Assembly: GCA_905200545.1 (NCBI GenBank) | Contig: CAJKKQ010000004.1 | Coordinates: 1 to 64,000, forward strand | From: an uncultured Oscillibacter sp. | Lineage (GTDB): Bacteria; Bacillota; Clostridia; Oscillospirales; Oscillospiraceae | Length of the DNA stretch: 64,000 nucleotides | Reading direction: 5' to 3' | Shown here: positions 25,244-33,979 of the stretch, in pieces | How the letters are laid out: every line of letters starts with the position of its first letter | How positions within the stretch are numbered: position 1 is the stretch's first letter | The notes under the pieces: generated by a model | Database searches by the model: none | Told to the model about the DNA's origin: nothing | Seen by the model: the letters and a program-made list of their open reading frames with translations, nothing else | Position numbers and translations under genes: made by a program

Positions 25244-26425
25244 TCATTTTTTGGTTTTTTTCGGAGGCGGAGGCGGTGGGTCCAGCCATTTGGCGGCGGG
25301 CACTTTCCGGCGCACCAGGCGCTCTTTCACAAAGGTGCGGAACAGGGCGTAGAGCACGGAGCAAAGGGGGATGAACACCAGCATCCCCAGAATTCCCATG
25401 AGGCTGCCGCCCAAAGTCACGGCGCACAGCACCCAGATGGAGGGCAAGCCCACGGAGGAGCCCACCACATGCGGGTAGATGAGGTTTCCCTCCACCTGCT
25501 GGAGCACCAGGAAGAGGATCACGAACACCAGCGCCTTCACCGGGTCCACCATAAGGATCAGCAGCGCTCCCACGGCGCAGCCGATGAAAGCGCCCACAAT
25601 GGGGATCAGGGCCGTCAGGGCGATGAGAACGCCCACCAGCAGGGCGTAAGGCATGCGCAAAATAGACATGGACACCACAAAGAGGGTCCCCAGGATCACC
25701 GCCTCCAGGCACTGGCCGGAGAGGAAGCTGGAGAAGGTCCGCCCTGTCAGGCGCAGGATCTCCAGCGTGCGGTCCGCCCCCCGCTCCGGCAGCAGGGCGT
25801 AGAGCACCTGGCGGCCCTGCCGGGCCAAGCGCTCCTTTTGCAGCAGGATATAGAAGGAGAAGATCAGGGCGATGAGGAAGGTGCTCACGCCGCTGACCAC
25901 GCCGCCGATGAATCCTCCCCCGGAGGAGAGCAGCGCCGCACCCCAGTCCTGGGCCAACTGCAGGGCCTTATGGGAGACGCTGCCCCAGTCAATGGCCAGC
26001 TCTGCCAAGAAGTCCTGCAGTTGGGGCAGGTACACGGCAAGGCCATTCACCCACTCCTGGGCCCGGTCAAAGGCGGCAGGCATCTGATCCAGCGCCGAGG
26101 ACACCGCCTCGGCGATACCGGGGCCGATGACAGTGGAGGCCAGGGTCAGCACGGCGATCACCGCCAGCAGCGTCAGCACCAAAGCCAGGGGGCGGCGCAG
26201 CTTCCCTCCCCGGCGGGCGGTGGGATAGAGGTGGCGCTCGATGGCCCGCATGGGGACATTCAGCACAAAGGCGATGGCGCCCCCCAGGATGAAGGGACTC
26301 AGGATCCCCAGCACCCACATGACGGCAGAGGCCACCACCCCCAGGTTCTGCAAGGCACAGTAGAAGGCTACGCCGCCGCAGACCACTGCCAGCAGTCCGC
26401 GGATGTTGTGTTTGTTCCATTCCAT
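25244..26425 (-). CDS. AI-2E family transporter
   Basis: A 393-residue membrane protein with about eight segments in the AI-2E/YdgG-PerM layout: two N-terminal helices, a soluble loop around 75-150, then paired helices with the conserved block ALLVGVLIALTALIPIVGAFIG and QQVEGNLIYPHVVGSSVGLPSIWVL. Members export varied solutes (AI-2, Na+, small molecules); the substrate cannot be told. It lies 16 nt after the MATE gene and probably shares its promoter. Confidence 0.9.
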   Translation of the reverse strand: MEWNKHNIRGLLAVVCGGVAFYCALQNLGVVASAVMWVLGILSPFILGGAIAFVLNVPMRAIERHLYPTARRGGKLRRPLALVLTLLAVIAVLTLASTVIGPGIAEAVSSALDQMPAAFDRAQEWVNGLAVYLPQLQDFLAELAIDWGSVSHKALQLAQDWGAALLSSGGGFIGGVVSGVSTFLIALIFSFYILLQKERLARQGRQVLYALLPERGADRTLEILRLTGRTFSSFLSGQCLEAVILGTLFVVSMSILRMPYALLVGVLIALTALIPIVGAFIGCAVGALLILMVDPVKALVFVILFLVLQQVEGNLIYPHVVGSSVGLPSIWVLCAVTLGGSLMGILGMLVFIPLCSVLYALFRTFVKERLVRRKVPAAKWLDPPPPPPKKTKK

Positions 26426-26441
26426 GGTGTTTCCATTCCTT

Positions 26442-27791
26442 TCAGCGCTGGTCTACCAGACGCTTTTCCCGCCAGCGGCCCTTCCGGAACCGCAAAGTGA
26501 AGAGGAGTCCCCGCAGGCACTCGTCGCAGGCCATGGCCATCCAGATGCCAACCAATCCCAGGCCCACCGCCTGGCCCAGCAGCCAACCGCCGGCCACTGC
26601 CACCGTCCACATGCTGAAGATGCCCACCGTCACGGGATACCACACGTCCCCGGCGGTGGTGAGGCAACGAGTCATGACGATGTTGATGGACCGGCCGATC
26701 TCCAGGACAAATTCCACCAGCAGGATCTGGCGGCCCAGGGCGTGGATGGTGGGATCGGCGGTAAAAATGCTGTAAATGGGGTCGCAGAAGAGAAAGATCA
26801 CCAGCGTCAGGCACTCTGACACCCCCAGGGCGATGCGGACGGTAGACCACACCCGGCATTTCACCTCGTCCAGCTTCCGGGCCCCCAGCATGTATCCCAC
26901 GATGATCTGGGTAGCCTGGGCCACGGCGATGGCGTAGACATAGGCCACGTTGGCCAGCATGCTGCCGTAGACCTTGGTGGCGATGACGGCGGTGCCCATG
27001 ACGTTGATGAAGCGCAGAATGAAGATCTGGGAGACGTTATAGGAGAGAGACTCCATGCCCGAGGGCATGGCGATGCCCAGCAGGCGCTTACAGGTGGATA
27101 CGGGGAATGGGCGCAGATAGCGCAGGGAAAAGCGCACGGAGCACTTGCGGTGCAGCATCCAGATCACCAGGATCAGTCCCACGGCCTTGGAAATGCAGGT
27201 GGACACGGCGGCACCCGCCACCCCCATCCGGGGGAGACCGAAAAAGCCGTTGATGAGGACGGCGTTGCCCGCCACGTTCAAAAGGTTCATCACCACCGAC
27301 ACCGCCACCACCTCCTTGAGGAGGGTGTAGCTGCGCAGCACGGCGCAAAGCTCGATGTACAGCCCCTGGATCACCACGGCGCCGCCTACGATGCGGGTAT
27401 AGAGACAGGCCCCGGCGAAGGACTCCGCCGGGGTGCGCAGCAGGGTGAAAAGAGTCTGGGGAAAGCACAGCAGCACCAGCCCCATCGCCAGGCTGAAGGC
27501 AGCGCTCACCGCTACGCCCACCGTGGCGATCTCGTTGCACGCCTCTCCCTGCTGCCCGGCTCCAATGTGCTGGGTCAGCAGGATGGTGGTGGCGGCACTC
27601 ACGGTCTCCAGCACGATGACCACCACGTTCATCACCTGGTTGCCGTTGCCGATGGAGGCCACGGCGGCAGCGCCGAAGTGGGAGATCATGAACTGGTCCA
27701 TGTTGCCCACCAGCAGCTGCAGCAGCAGCTCGGCAAAGATAGGCAGGGACAAAAAGAAGACCCGGCGGGTCTGGGGAGAGATCTGCGGCAT
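26442..27791 (-). CDS. MATE-family efflux transporter
   Basis: A 449-residue transporter with twelve predicted membrane helices in two pseudo-symmetric halves (GNGNQVMNVVVIVLETVSAATTILLTQHIGAG and the matching second half). It uses a Na+ or H+ gradient to expel cationic compounds. The ATG at 27791 has AAAGGAG 9 nt upstream. Promoter TTGCGC-17-TATACT precedes it (27868-27840). Confidence 0.9.
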   Translation of the reverse strand: MPQISPQTRRVFFLSLPIFAELLLQLLVGNMDQFMISHFGAAAVASIGNGNQVMNVVVIVLETVSAATTILLTQHIGAGQQGEACNEIATVGVAVSAAFSLAMGLVLLCFPQTLFTLLRTPAESFAGACLYTRIVGGAVVIQGLYIELCAVLRSYTLLKEVVAVSVVMNLLNVAGNAVLINGFFGLPRMGVAGAAVSTCISKAVGLILVIWMLHRKCSVRFSLRYLRPFPVSTCKRLLGIAMPSGMESLSYNVSQIFILRFINVMGTAVIATKVYGSMLANVAYVYAIAVAQATQIIVGYMLGARKLDEVKCRVWSTVRIALGVSECLTLVIFLFCDPIYSIFTADPTIHALGRQILLVEFVLEIGRSINIVMTRCLTTAGDVWYPVTVGIFSMWTVAVAGGWLLGQAVGLGLVGIWMAMACDECLRGLLFTLRFRKGRWREKRLVDQR

Positions 27792-27839
27792 CACGAATGG
27801 CTCCTTTGCGGTGAAAAGAATCAAAAAACACAGCAACAG

Positions 27840-27868
27840 AGTATACCGTTCCCCAGCCCGCCGCGCAA
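27840..27868 (-). promoter_or_regulatory. MATE gene promoter
   Basis: TTGCGC -35 (27868-27863), 17-bp spacer, TATACT -10 (27845-27840). Confidence 0.55.
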
Positions 27869-27925
27869 TCGGCAAAGCGCCAAAAGCGGCCCGTCACCAA
27901 GTCCTTGTTTTGTGGGTTTTCCCGC

Positions 27926-28408
27926 TCAGCCCTTGCGGAAGTTCTCCGCGCACTCCAGATAGCCCCGGGCGGAGCCCCGGTTCCCCTCGATCTCCGCCTC
28001 CGTCAGGGGGCGCACCACCTTGGCGGGGCTGCCCAGGATCATGGACCCGTCGGGAGCGTCCATCTTACCGGTGACCAGGGCCCCGGCGCCCACAATGCAG
28101 TTGCTGCCCACCCGGGCGCCGTTGAGGATCGTGGCCCCCATACCGATGAGGGTGTTGTCCCCCACGGTGCAGCCGTGGACGATGGCGCCGTGACCGATGG
28201 TGCAGCCGGCGCCCACATGGGTCTCCTCGTGGAGGATGGCGCCGTCCTGAATGTTGGTGCCCTCTCCCACGGTGATGGCGCCGTCGTCGCCCCGCAGCAC
28301 AGCGTTGTACCAGACGTTGACGTGCTTGCCCAGCGTCACGTCCCCCACCACCACGGCGCCGGGGGCCACCATGACGGTCTCATCAAAAGTTTTCTGCCGG
28401 TAATCCAT
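27926..28408 (-). CDS. Gamma-carbonic anhydrase family protein
   Basis: A 160-residue left-handed beta-helix protein made of hexapeptide repeats (VAPGAVVVGDVTLGKHVNVWYNAVLRGD...). The zinc-site histidines of the family appear as ILHEETHVG and GHGAIVHGC. Such proteins hydrate CO2 or bind acyl-CoA-like ligands; activity is not certain because the acid loop of the Cam archetype is missing. It stands between MATE and the aminopeptidase on the same strand. Confidence 0.9.
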   Translation of the reverse strand: MDYRQKTFDETVMVAPGAVVVGDVTLGKHVNVWYNAVLRGDDGAITVGEGTNIQDGAILHEETHVGAGCTIGHGAIVHGCTVGDNTLIGMGATILNGARVGSNCIVGAGALVTGKMDAPDGSMILGSPAKVVRPLTEAEIEGNRGSARGYLECAENFRKG

Positions 28409-28459
28409 AATCGGTTCCTCTTTTCTTTCTCTAAAATATCAATACAATTTCAAAGCGTA

Positions 28460-29692
28460 TCAAAACTCCGGTGCGAAGTTGCCGTTGACAAAGACGGGGA
28501 TCTCACGGCCGTCCCGGGTGGTGCCCACGATGGAGAGATCCGCCGTGCCCACCATAAAGTCCACATGGGTGATGGAGTGGTTGAGGCCGTGGGCGTCCAG
28601 CTCCTCCCGGGTCATCTGCTGGCCTCCCTTGAGGCAGGGATAGGCCTCGCCGAAGGCGATGTGGCAGGCGGCGTTCTCGTCGAAGAGGGTGTTGTAGAAG
28701 AGGGTCTTCTGGTTGGAGATGGGGCTGTCATAGGGCACCAGGGCGATCTCTCCGAAATAGGCGGCACCCTCGTCCACACTGACGGCGCCCTTGAGGAACT
28801 CCTCGCCCTTCCCGGCATGGACTTCGGTGATTTTGCCGTCCCGGAGCACCATGTGGAAATCGTCGATGATGTTGCCGTCGTTCACCAAGGGCATGGAGGA
28901 ATAGACCACGCCGTTGGCCCCGGTCTTCAACGGAGAGGTAAAGATCTCCTCCGTGGGGATGTTGGCGATATAGGGAAGGCCTCCCAGAGTCACGTCATTG
29001 CCGGCCTCCCAGATGTGGCCCTCCGGCAGCTCCACGGTGAGGTCCGTGCCCAGGGCGTTGGTGTAGTGGAGGGACTTGAAATCCAGGGCGTTGAGCTTTT
29101 CCACCCGCTTGGCCAGGGTGGCAAGGTGAGCCTGCCAGCGCTCCACAGCCTTGCCGTCCCCGCTGATGCGCACACAGCGGAAGATGGCGTCCCAGAGTTT
29201 GTCCACAGCCGCCTGGCCGTGCTCCTCCGGGAAGACCCGCTCCGCCCAGCTGGGGATGGGGATGGAGGCGATGCACCAGGGGAAGCCGCTGCACATCTGC
29301 AGCCGGTCAAACTCCTTCAGGGCCTTGCCGCTGGCTTGCTGGGAGCGCACCAGCCGGCCGGAGTCCACCCCCTTGAGGTTCTCCGGGTCCGTGGCGGAGA
29401 TGGCCAGGTACGCCGCCCCTTCCTGGGCGTAGTCATTGAAGAAGTGGCGCCGCCACAAGGGCACCGTGTCGAAGACGTCCTCGGCAGCGTGGAGATACTT
29501 CATCCGGACCATGGCGTCGTCGTGCCAATTCATGACCACCTCCCGGCAGCCGATGTCATAGGCCTCCTGAGCGCACATGCGGGCAAAGAAGGCGCACTCT
29601 ACCGGGCAGGAGATCACCAGGGTCTGGCCCCTTTGTACATTAAGGCCCACCCGCACCAGAAGGCGGGCATATTCGCGCAGTTTTTCTTCCAT
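28460..29692 (-). CDS. M29-family aminopeptidase (thermophilic type)
   Basis: A 410-residue peptidase of the AmpS/AmpT family, usual length. Residues in its C-terminal half bind two metals: EEIFTSPLKTGANGVVYSS (near 250), then GEIALVPYDSPISNQKTLFYNTLFDENAACHIAFGEAY and a closing NHSITHVDFMVGTADLSIVGTTRDGREIPVF. It removes N-terminal residues from peptides in the cytoplasm. The ATG at 29692 has a rather distant GGAAG; an adjacent CTG would fit the site better. Confidence 0.92.
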   Translation of the reverse strand: MEEKLREYARLLVRVGLNVQRGQTLVISCPVECAFFARMCAQEAYDIGCREVVMNWHDDAMVRMKYLHAAEDVFDTVPLWRRHFFNDYAQEGAAYLAISATDPENLKGVDSGRLVRSQQASGKALKEFDRLQMCSGFPWCIASIPIPSWAERVFPEEHGQAAVDKLWDAIFRCVRISGDGKAVERWQAHLATLAKRVEKLNALDFKSLHYTNALGTDLTVELPEGHIWEAGNDVTLGGLPYIANIPTEEIFTSPLKTGANGVVYSSMPLVNDGNIIDDFHMVLRDGKITEVHAGKGEEFLKGAVSVDEGAAYFGEIALVPYDSPISNQKTLFYNTLFDENAACHIAFGEAYPCLKGGQQMTREELDAHGLNHSITHVDFMVGTADLSIVGTTRDGREIPVFVNGNFAPEF

Positions 29693-29795
29693 CAGTCTTG
29701 GATGCTTCCTTTCTTTCCAGGGTTTGTATACGGGGAATATTGTAGCGTTTTTTCCGGTTGTTGTAAAGAAACGGCGGTGGGAATTCAAAAACCGT

Positions 29796-30668
29796 TCACG
29801 ACTTTTTTGCGTCGTCCCACTGCTCCCGGCGCAGCGACATGATGGTGCCGTTGAGCTCTGCCCCCAGAATCAAAATGGCGGCGCTCATATAGAGCCAGAT
29901 CAAAAGCACGATCACCGTTCCGATGGATCCGTAGAGCACGGAGTAGTGGGCGAAATTGTCCACATACACCGCGTACAGCCAGGAGAGGCCCAGCCAGGCC
30001 GCCAGGGCCGCCAGGGTCCCGGGCCAGATGTTCCGCCAGGGCTGGCGGCCGTCCTGGGAGAGGGCATAGAGAAAGAACAGGGCAAAGTACCCCGCCACCG
30101 CTGCTACGGGAAACCGCAGCTGGCCCCAGAGGCGGGCCACAAAGGGCGGCAGCTGGAAATTGGCCACGGCGTAGGCCAGAAGCCGGTCGCTGACGCTCAT
30201 GAGGGTCAGCGTCACGGCAATGACCAGAATCAGCATCACCGTGTAGAGCAGGGTCTTGAGCACATGGCGCACCGGCCCTCGGGGCGGCCCCAGATGATAG
30301 GCGATGCGCACGGAACGCATCAGGGAGTTGGTGGCCCGCATGGGGAAATAGAAAGAGAAGAACAGCCCGAAGAGCAGGATCCGCAGGTTGGAACTCTCTC
30401 CCACGTGATTGAGGTACATGGCGATGAGCTCCACCACTTCCCCGGGCAGGATCTCCTCCAGCCCCGCCAGGATGCCCGCCACATCCAGCTGCAGCAAGCC
30501 CAGCAGGGCGCTGATGAAAATCAAAAAGGGGAAGATCATAAACAGCAGGTAAAAGGCCAACGCGGCCGCCTGGGAGCCCACATTGTGCCGCAGATACCGC
30601 TGGATCATCAGATATGCCCCCCGGATCAGCCGGTTCCTGGGCAGGGACCGCAGATAGATCTCCGGCAT
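29796..30668 (-). CDS. YihY/BrkB family inner-membrane protein
   Basis: A 290-residue protein with six membrane helices and the family features: an N-terminal amphipathic stretch, SQAAALAFYLLFMIFPFLIFI, and late YGSIGTVIVLLIWLYMSAAILILGAELNG. BrkB/YihY proteins were once called RNase BN; their function is unsettled. The ATG has AAAGGAGG upstream. It follows the ArsC-like gene by 56 nt. Confidence 0.9.
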   Translation of the reverse strand: MPEIYLRSLPRNRLIRGAYLMIQRYLRHNVGSQAAALAFYLLFMIFPFLIFISALLGLLQLDVAGILAGLEEILPGEVVELIAMYLNHVGESSNLRILLFGLFFSFYFPMRATNSLMRSVRIAYHLGPPRGPVRHVLKTLLYTVMLILVIAVTLTLMSVSDRLLAYAVANFQLPPFVARLWGQLRFPVAAVAGYFALFFLYALSQDGRQPWRNIWPGTLAALAAWLGLSWLYAVYVDNFAHYSVLYGSIGTVIVLLIWLYMSAAILILGAELNGTIMSLRREQWDDAKKS

Positions 30669-30724
30669 ACGCCGCCTCCTTTCCTTCCGGATGCCCCATT
30701 AGTATATGCGCTTTCGACCTGTTT

Positions 30725-31063
30725 TCACGCCCAGGTCTGCCAAATCTCCGGGCAGTAGCCCACGGTGGCCTCCTTCCCGTTGCGCACGATGGGGGTACGG
30801 AAAAGCTCCGGGTGCTCCAGGAGCTTCTCCTCCCGGGCTTCCGGGGTGATGTAGGGCATGTAGAGGGCCTCATAGGCCCGGCACTTGGTGTCAAGCAAAG
30901 CCTCAAAGCCAACTTTCTGCTTGACGGACTGGTACTCACGGGGGGATAATCCCTTTGAGGGCAGATCGATGTATTGATACTTGATGCGCCGCTCCTTGAA
31001 CCAGCGCTCCGCCTTTTTGGAGTCAAAGGACTTGGACGAGCCGAAAATCTGGATGTTCATCAA
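30725..31063 (-). CDS. ArsC/Spx-fold protein lacking the redox cysteines
   Basis: A 112-residue thioredoxin-fold protein of the ArsC/Spx/YffB class: N-terminal strand MNIQIFG, helix KKAERWFKERRIKYQYIDL, and a C-terminal RTPIVRNGKEATVGY. Where relatives have C-x-x-C or C-x-x-T, here it reads S12-F-D-S15, so the catalytic thiol is gone; the only cysteines are at about 61 and 104. It cannot work as a classical arsenate reductase and may be a regulatory or binding protein. No arsenic genes are nearby. Confidence 0.85.
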   Translation of the reverse strand: MMNIQIFGSSKSFDSKKAERWFKERRIKYQYIDLPSKGLSPREYQSVKQKVGFEALLDTKCRAYEALYMPYITPEAREEKLLEHPELFRTPIVRNGKEATVGYCPEIWQTWA

Positions 31064-31121
31064 TTTGCTCCTTAATCGTTCACTTCTATTTTATCAGATT
31101 GCAGGGGAGGGATCCGGTCAT

Positions 31122-31838
31122 ATGACGGACCAGGTGAAAAAACTCAAAGAGCTGGTGGAGGGCTCCGACAACATTGTCTTCTTCGGCGGCGCCGGCGTCA
31201 GCACGGAGTCCGGCATCCCGGATTTCCGCAGCACAGACGGTCTCTACCACCAGCAGTGGAAGTATCCGCCTGAAGTGATTTTAAGCCATACCTTTTATGA
31301 AAGCAACCCCGAAGAGTTTTTCCGGTTCTACCGGGCAAAGCTCCTGGCTCCGGGTGCCAAGCCCAACGCTGCCCACTACAAGCTGGCCCAGTGGGAGCGG
31401 GAGGGCAAGCTGAAGGCCATCGTCACCCAGAACATCGACGGCCTCCACCAGGCCGCCGGCAGCCGCAACGTGCTGGAGCTCCACGGCAGCGTCCTGCGCA
31501 ATTACTGTGAGCGCTGCGGGAAGTTCTACGGCATGGACTTCATCCTCCACGCGGAGGGGGTCCCCCACTGCACCTGCGGGGGCCAGGTGAAGCCCGACGT
31601 GGTGCTCTACGAGGAGGGACTGGACCAGAAGACCCTGAACGACGCCCTGCGTGCCATTGCCGAGGCCGATATGCTCATCATCGGCGGCACCTCCCTCAAT
31701 GTCTACCCCGCCGCCGGCCTTATCAACTACTACCGGGGCCACAAGCTGGTGCTCATCAACAAATCTGCCGTGGCCCGGGACGTCCAGGCAGACCTGGTGA
31801 TTACGGATCCCATCGGGGAGACCCTCGCCCAACTCTGA
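31122..31838 (+). CDS. cobB: NAD-dependent protein deacylase, sirtuin family
   Basis: A 238-residue Sir2 protein that removes acyl groups from lysines using NAD. Visible motifs: GGAGVSTESGIPDFRS (NAD site), TQNIDGLHQAAG, catalytic His in ELHGSV, a four-cysteine zinc site (CERC and CTC), and GTSLNVYPAAGL. The ATG at 31122 follows GGGGAGG; the longer frame has no signal. It is divergent from the ArsC-like gene and has a strong terminator. Confidence 0.95.
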   Translation: MTDQVKKLKELVEGSDNIVFFGGAGVSTESGIPDFRSTDGLYHQQWKYPPEVILSHTFYESNPEEFFRFYRAKLLAPGAKPNAAHYKLAQWEREGKLKAIVTQNIDGLHQAAGSRNVLELHGSVLRNYCERCGKFYGMDFILHAEGVPHCTCGGQVKPDVVLYEEGLDQKTLNDALRAIAEADMLIIGGTSLNVYPAAGLINYYRGHKLVLINKSAVARDVQADLVITDPIGETLAQL

Positions 31839-31865
31839 CGCTCCGCTCTGTTTGCCTTCTCTCCG

Positions 31866-31895
31866 GCAGCCGCCTTTCCGGCGGCTGCTTTTTTT
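31866..31895 (+). terminator. Terminator after the sirtuin gene
   Basis: GCAGCCGCC-ttt-CCGGCGGCTGC-like stem followed by seven T. Confidence 0.85.
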
Positions 31896-31908
31896 GCCGG
31901 TATGCAGG

Positions 31909-32003
31909 TAAAATTGCAATTTAAACTAAATTTTGATGCAAAAAATTCTTTAATTTTTTTATTTTCCTGTTGAAAATGAAAGATCAATATGTTAAAATTG
32001 CAA
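31909..32003 (+). promoter_or_regulatory. Citrate synthase promoter with repeated TAAAATTGCAA element
   Basis: TTGAAA -35 (31970-31975), 17-bp spacer, TAAAAT -10 (31993-31998). The 11-mer TAAAATTGCAA occurs at 31909-31919 and again at 31993-32003, over the -10 box, within a very AT-rich 120 bp. The repeat may be an operator for an unknown regulator. Confidence 0.6.
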
Positions 32004-32064
32004 AAAATCTTTTTTGCGGATCATTTGCCGCCACCCCGGTTCAAACAGAAAGGAGCGCCCCGTC

Positions 32065-33438
32065 ATGATTTGGAAAGAGAACCGCGAGAACACCTACTGC
32101 GAGATCACCCCCGCCATCCTGGCTCTGAAGGAACAGTGGGAAAAGAAGAACTACATCGATCCCAAGCTCTACAAGGAGTACAACGTCAAGCGGGGCCTCC
32201 GGGACGAGGATGGCCGGGGTGTTTTGACAGGCCTGACCCGGGTAGCGGAGATCCAGTCCTATAACGTCACCCAGGGGGAACACATCATCCCCACCGACGG
32301 TGTGCTCTATTACCGGGGCATCGATACCCGGGAACTGGTCACCGGCTCACGGGGCCGGCGCTATGCCTTTGAGGAGGCGGCCTACCTGCTGCTCTTCGGG
32401 GAGCTGCCCACCCAGTCCCAGCTGCAGGATTTCTGCGGCCAGCTGGCCTCTTACCGGACGCTGCCCACCAACTTCTTCCGGGACGTCATTTTGAAGGCTC
32501 CGCCCCGGGATCTGATGAACACCATGCAGCGGGGCATCCTGACTCTCTTCTGCTATGACGACAAGCCCAACGACATCGGCCTGGAAAACGTGCTGCGCCA
32601 GTGCCTGCAGCTGATGGCCAACATGCCGGTGCTGGCCATCTACGCCTATCAGGCCTGGCGTTACAGCCAGGGGGAGAGCCTCTTTATCCACACCCCCAAG
32701 CCGGATCTCTCCACCGCGGAGAATTTCCTGCGGATGCTGCGGGAGGATCGCAGCTACACGGAGCTGGAAGCCCGGGTGCTGGACGTGGCCCTGGTGCTCC
32801 ACGCGGATCACGGCGGCGGCAACAACTCCACTTTCACCAACCATGTGGTGACCTCCTCCGGCACCGACACTTACTCCGCCATCGCGGCAGCCATGTCCTC
32901 TTTGAAGGGCCCCCGCCACGGCGGCGCCAACAGCAAGGTCATGGCCATGATGGAGGACATCGAGGCCAACGTCTCCAACTGGAACGACGAGGGCTGTGTG
33001 GCGGACTACCTCACCAAGATGCTCAACAAGGAGGCCTTTGACCGCAGCGGCCTCATTTACGGCCTGGGCCACGCGGTGTATACCAAGAGCGACCCCCGCT
33101 GCGAGGTCTTCCGGGACTATGTGTACCGCCTGGCGGCGGAAAAGGGCCGGGAGGATGAACTGGCGCTGTACCGCAACGTGGAACGGATCGGCAAGGAGCT
33201 GCTGATGGAGCGCCAGCACAAGTCCGTCCTCTCCACCAACATCGACTTTTACAGCGGCTTCGTCTATGAGATGCTGGGATTGCCCATCGAGCTCTACACC
33301 CCCCTCTTCGCCGTGGCCCGGATCTCCGGCTGGAGCGCCCACCGGATGGAGGAGCTCTCCTCCGGCGGCAAGCTGATCCGTCCCCGGTACGAGTGTGTGG
33401 AGCCCTTCCGCTCCTATACCCCCATGGATCAGCGCTGA
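32065..33438 (+). CDS. gltA: Citrate synthase
   Basis: A 457-residue enzyme joining acetyl-CoA and oxaloacetate (or propionyl-CoA in methylcitrate synthases). Catalytic blocks are present: LVLHADHGGGNNSTFT (His in HADH), GPRHGGANSKVMAMM (His) and the Asp region FYSGFVYEMLGLP, plus GLGHAVYTKSDPR. The N-terminal 45-residue extension is typical of the clostridial type. AAAGGAG lies before the ATG. It stands alone; aconitase and isocitrate dehydrogenase are not adjacent, so the gene may serve glutamate synthesis. Confidence 0.95.
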   Translation: MIWKENRENTYCEITPAILALKEQWEKKNYIDPKLYKEYNVKRGLRDEDGRGVLTGLTRVAEIQSYNVTQGEHIIPTDGVLYYRGIDTRELVTGSRGRRYAFEEAAYLLLFGELPTQSQLQDFCGQLASYRTLPTNFFRDVILKAPPRDLMNTMQRGILTLFCYDDKPNDIGLENVLRQCLQLMANMPVLAIYAYQAWRYSQGESLFIHTPKPDLSTAENFLRMLREDRSYTELEARVLDVALVLHADHGGGNNSTFTNHVVTSSGTDTYSAIAAAMSSLKGPRHGGANSKVMAMMEDIEANVSNWNDEGCVADYLTKMLNKEAFDRSGLIYGLGHAVYTKSDPRCEVFRDYVYRLAAEKGREDELALYRNVERIGKELLMERQHKSVLSTNIDFYSGFVYEMLGLPIELYTPLFAVARISGWSAHRMEELSSGGKLIRPRYECVEPFRSYTPMDQR

Positions 33439-33453
33439 GGTTCCTGTCTTCCG

Positions 33454-33491
33454 TCCTCCGCCGGGAGCACTTCCCGGCGGAGGAAATTTTT
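33454..33491 (+). terminator. Citrate synthase terminator
   Basis: TCCTCCGCCGGGA-gcact-TCCCGGCGGAGGA stem followed by AATTTTTT. Confidence 0.87.
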
Positions 33492-33514
33492 TCGGGAAAA
33501 ACAAAAAATTAAGG

Positions 33515-33543
33515 TTGACATCAGCTGTGGTTCCCGCTATAAT
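33515..33543 (+). promoter_or_regulatory. tRNA-Leu promoter
   Basis: Perfect consensus: TTGACA (33515-33520), 17-bp spacer, TATAAT (33538-33543), as expected for stable RNA. Confidence 0.9.
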
Positions 33544-33574
33544 AATCAAGCAGTCTTTTCTAGGGAATGTATTT

Positions 33575-33660
33575 GCGGCTGTGCTGGAACTGGTAGACAG
33601 GCCAGCTTGAGGTGCTGGTGTCGAATCGACGTGTGGGTTCAAATCCCGTCAGCCGCACCA
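33575..33660 (+). tRNA. tRNA-Leu (GAG)
   Basis: An 86-nt class II tRNA with acceptor GCGGCTG/CAGCCGC, encoded CCA, a variable arm, T-arm GTTCAAAT and anticodon loop TTGAGGT, giving anticodon GAG. It begins about 30 nt after a consensus promoter. Confidence 0.95.
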
Positions 33661-33691
33661 GTTCGGTTCCCAAAAAGACCGTCCGCTGTAT

Positions 33692-33779
33692 GCGCGAGTG
33701 GTGGAATTGGCAGACTCGCTAGATTCAGGTTCTAGTGTCCATTACGGACGTGCGGGTTCAAGTCCCGCCTCGCGCACCA
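33692..33779 (+). tRNA. tRNA-Leu (CAG), copy 1
   Basis: An 88-nt class II tRNA with acceptor GCGCGAG/CTCGCGC, encoded CCA, and anticodon loop TTCAGGT (anticodon CAG) on a CTAGA/TCTAG stem. It lies in the same transcript as tRNA-Leu(GAG). Confidence 0.95.
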
Positions 33780-33783
33780 CATC

Positions 33784-33810
33784 CCCACCGAAGACGGTGT
33801 CTTCGGTGGG
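33784..33810 (+). other. Hairpin between the two identical tRNA-Leu genes
   Basis: CCCACCGAAGA-cggtg-TCTTCGGTGGG, an 11-bp stem followed by ACCCTTTT. It could be a weak terminator or a processing structure. Confidence 0.6.
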
Positions 33811-33847
33811 ACCCTTTTGGGGCGGCGGAAAAAACTGCATACTGTAC

Positions 33848-33935
33848 GCGCGAGTGGTGGAATTGGCAGACTCGCTAGATTCAGGTTCTAGTGTCCATTA
33901 CGGACGTGCGGGTTCAAGTCCCGCCTCGCGCACCA
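33848..33935 (+). tRNA. tRNA-Leu (CAG), copy 2
   Basis: Identical over all 88 nt to the copy at 33692-33779, including CCA, with similar CTGTA-GCGCGAG junctions upstream; a recent local duplication. Confidence 0.95.
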
Positions 33936-33937
33936 TC

Positions 33938-33971
33938 ATCGGAGCAAAGTAAACTTTGCTCCGATTTTTTT
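33938..33971 (+). terminator. Terminator of the tRNA-Leu cluster
   Basis: ATCGGAGCAAAGT-aa-ACTTTGCTCCGAT perfect stem followed by TTTTTT. Confidence 0.92.
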
Positions 33972-33979
33972 GAATTTGA

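Noticed and set aside
33784-33810. Possible riboswitch or attenuator between tRNA genes
   Set aside because: Lies inside a tRNA cluster with no following ORF; processing hairpin or weak terminator is simpler.
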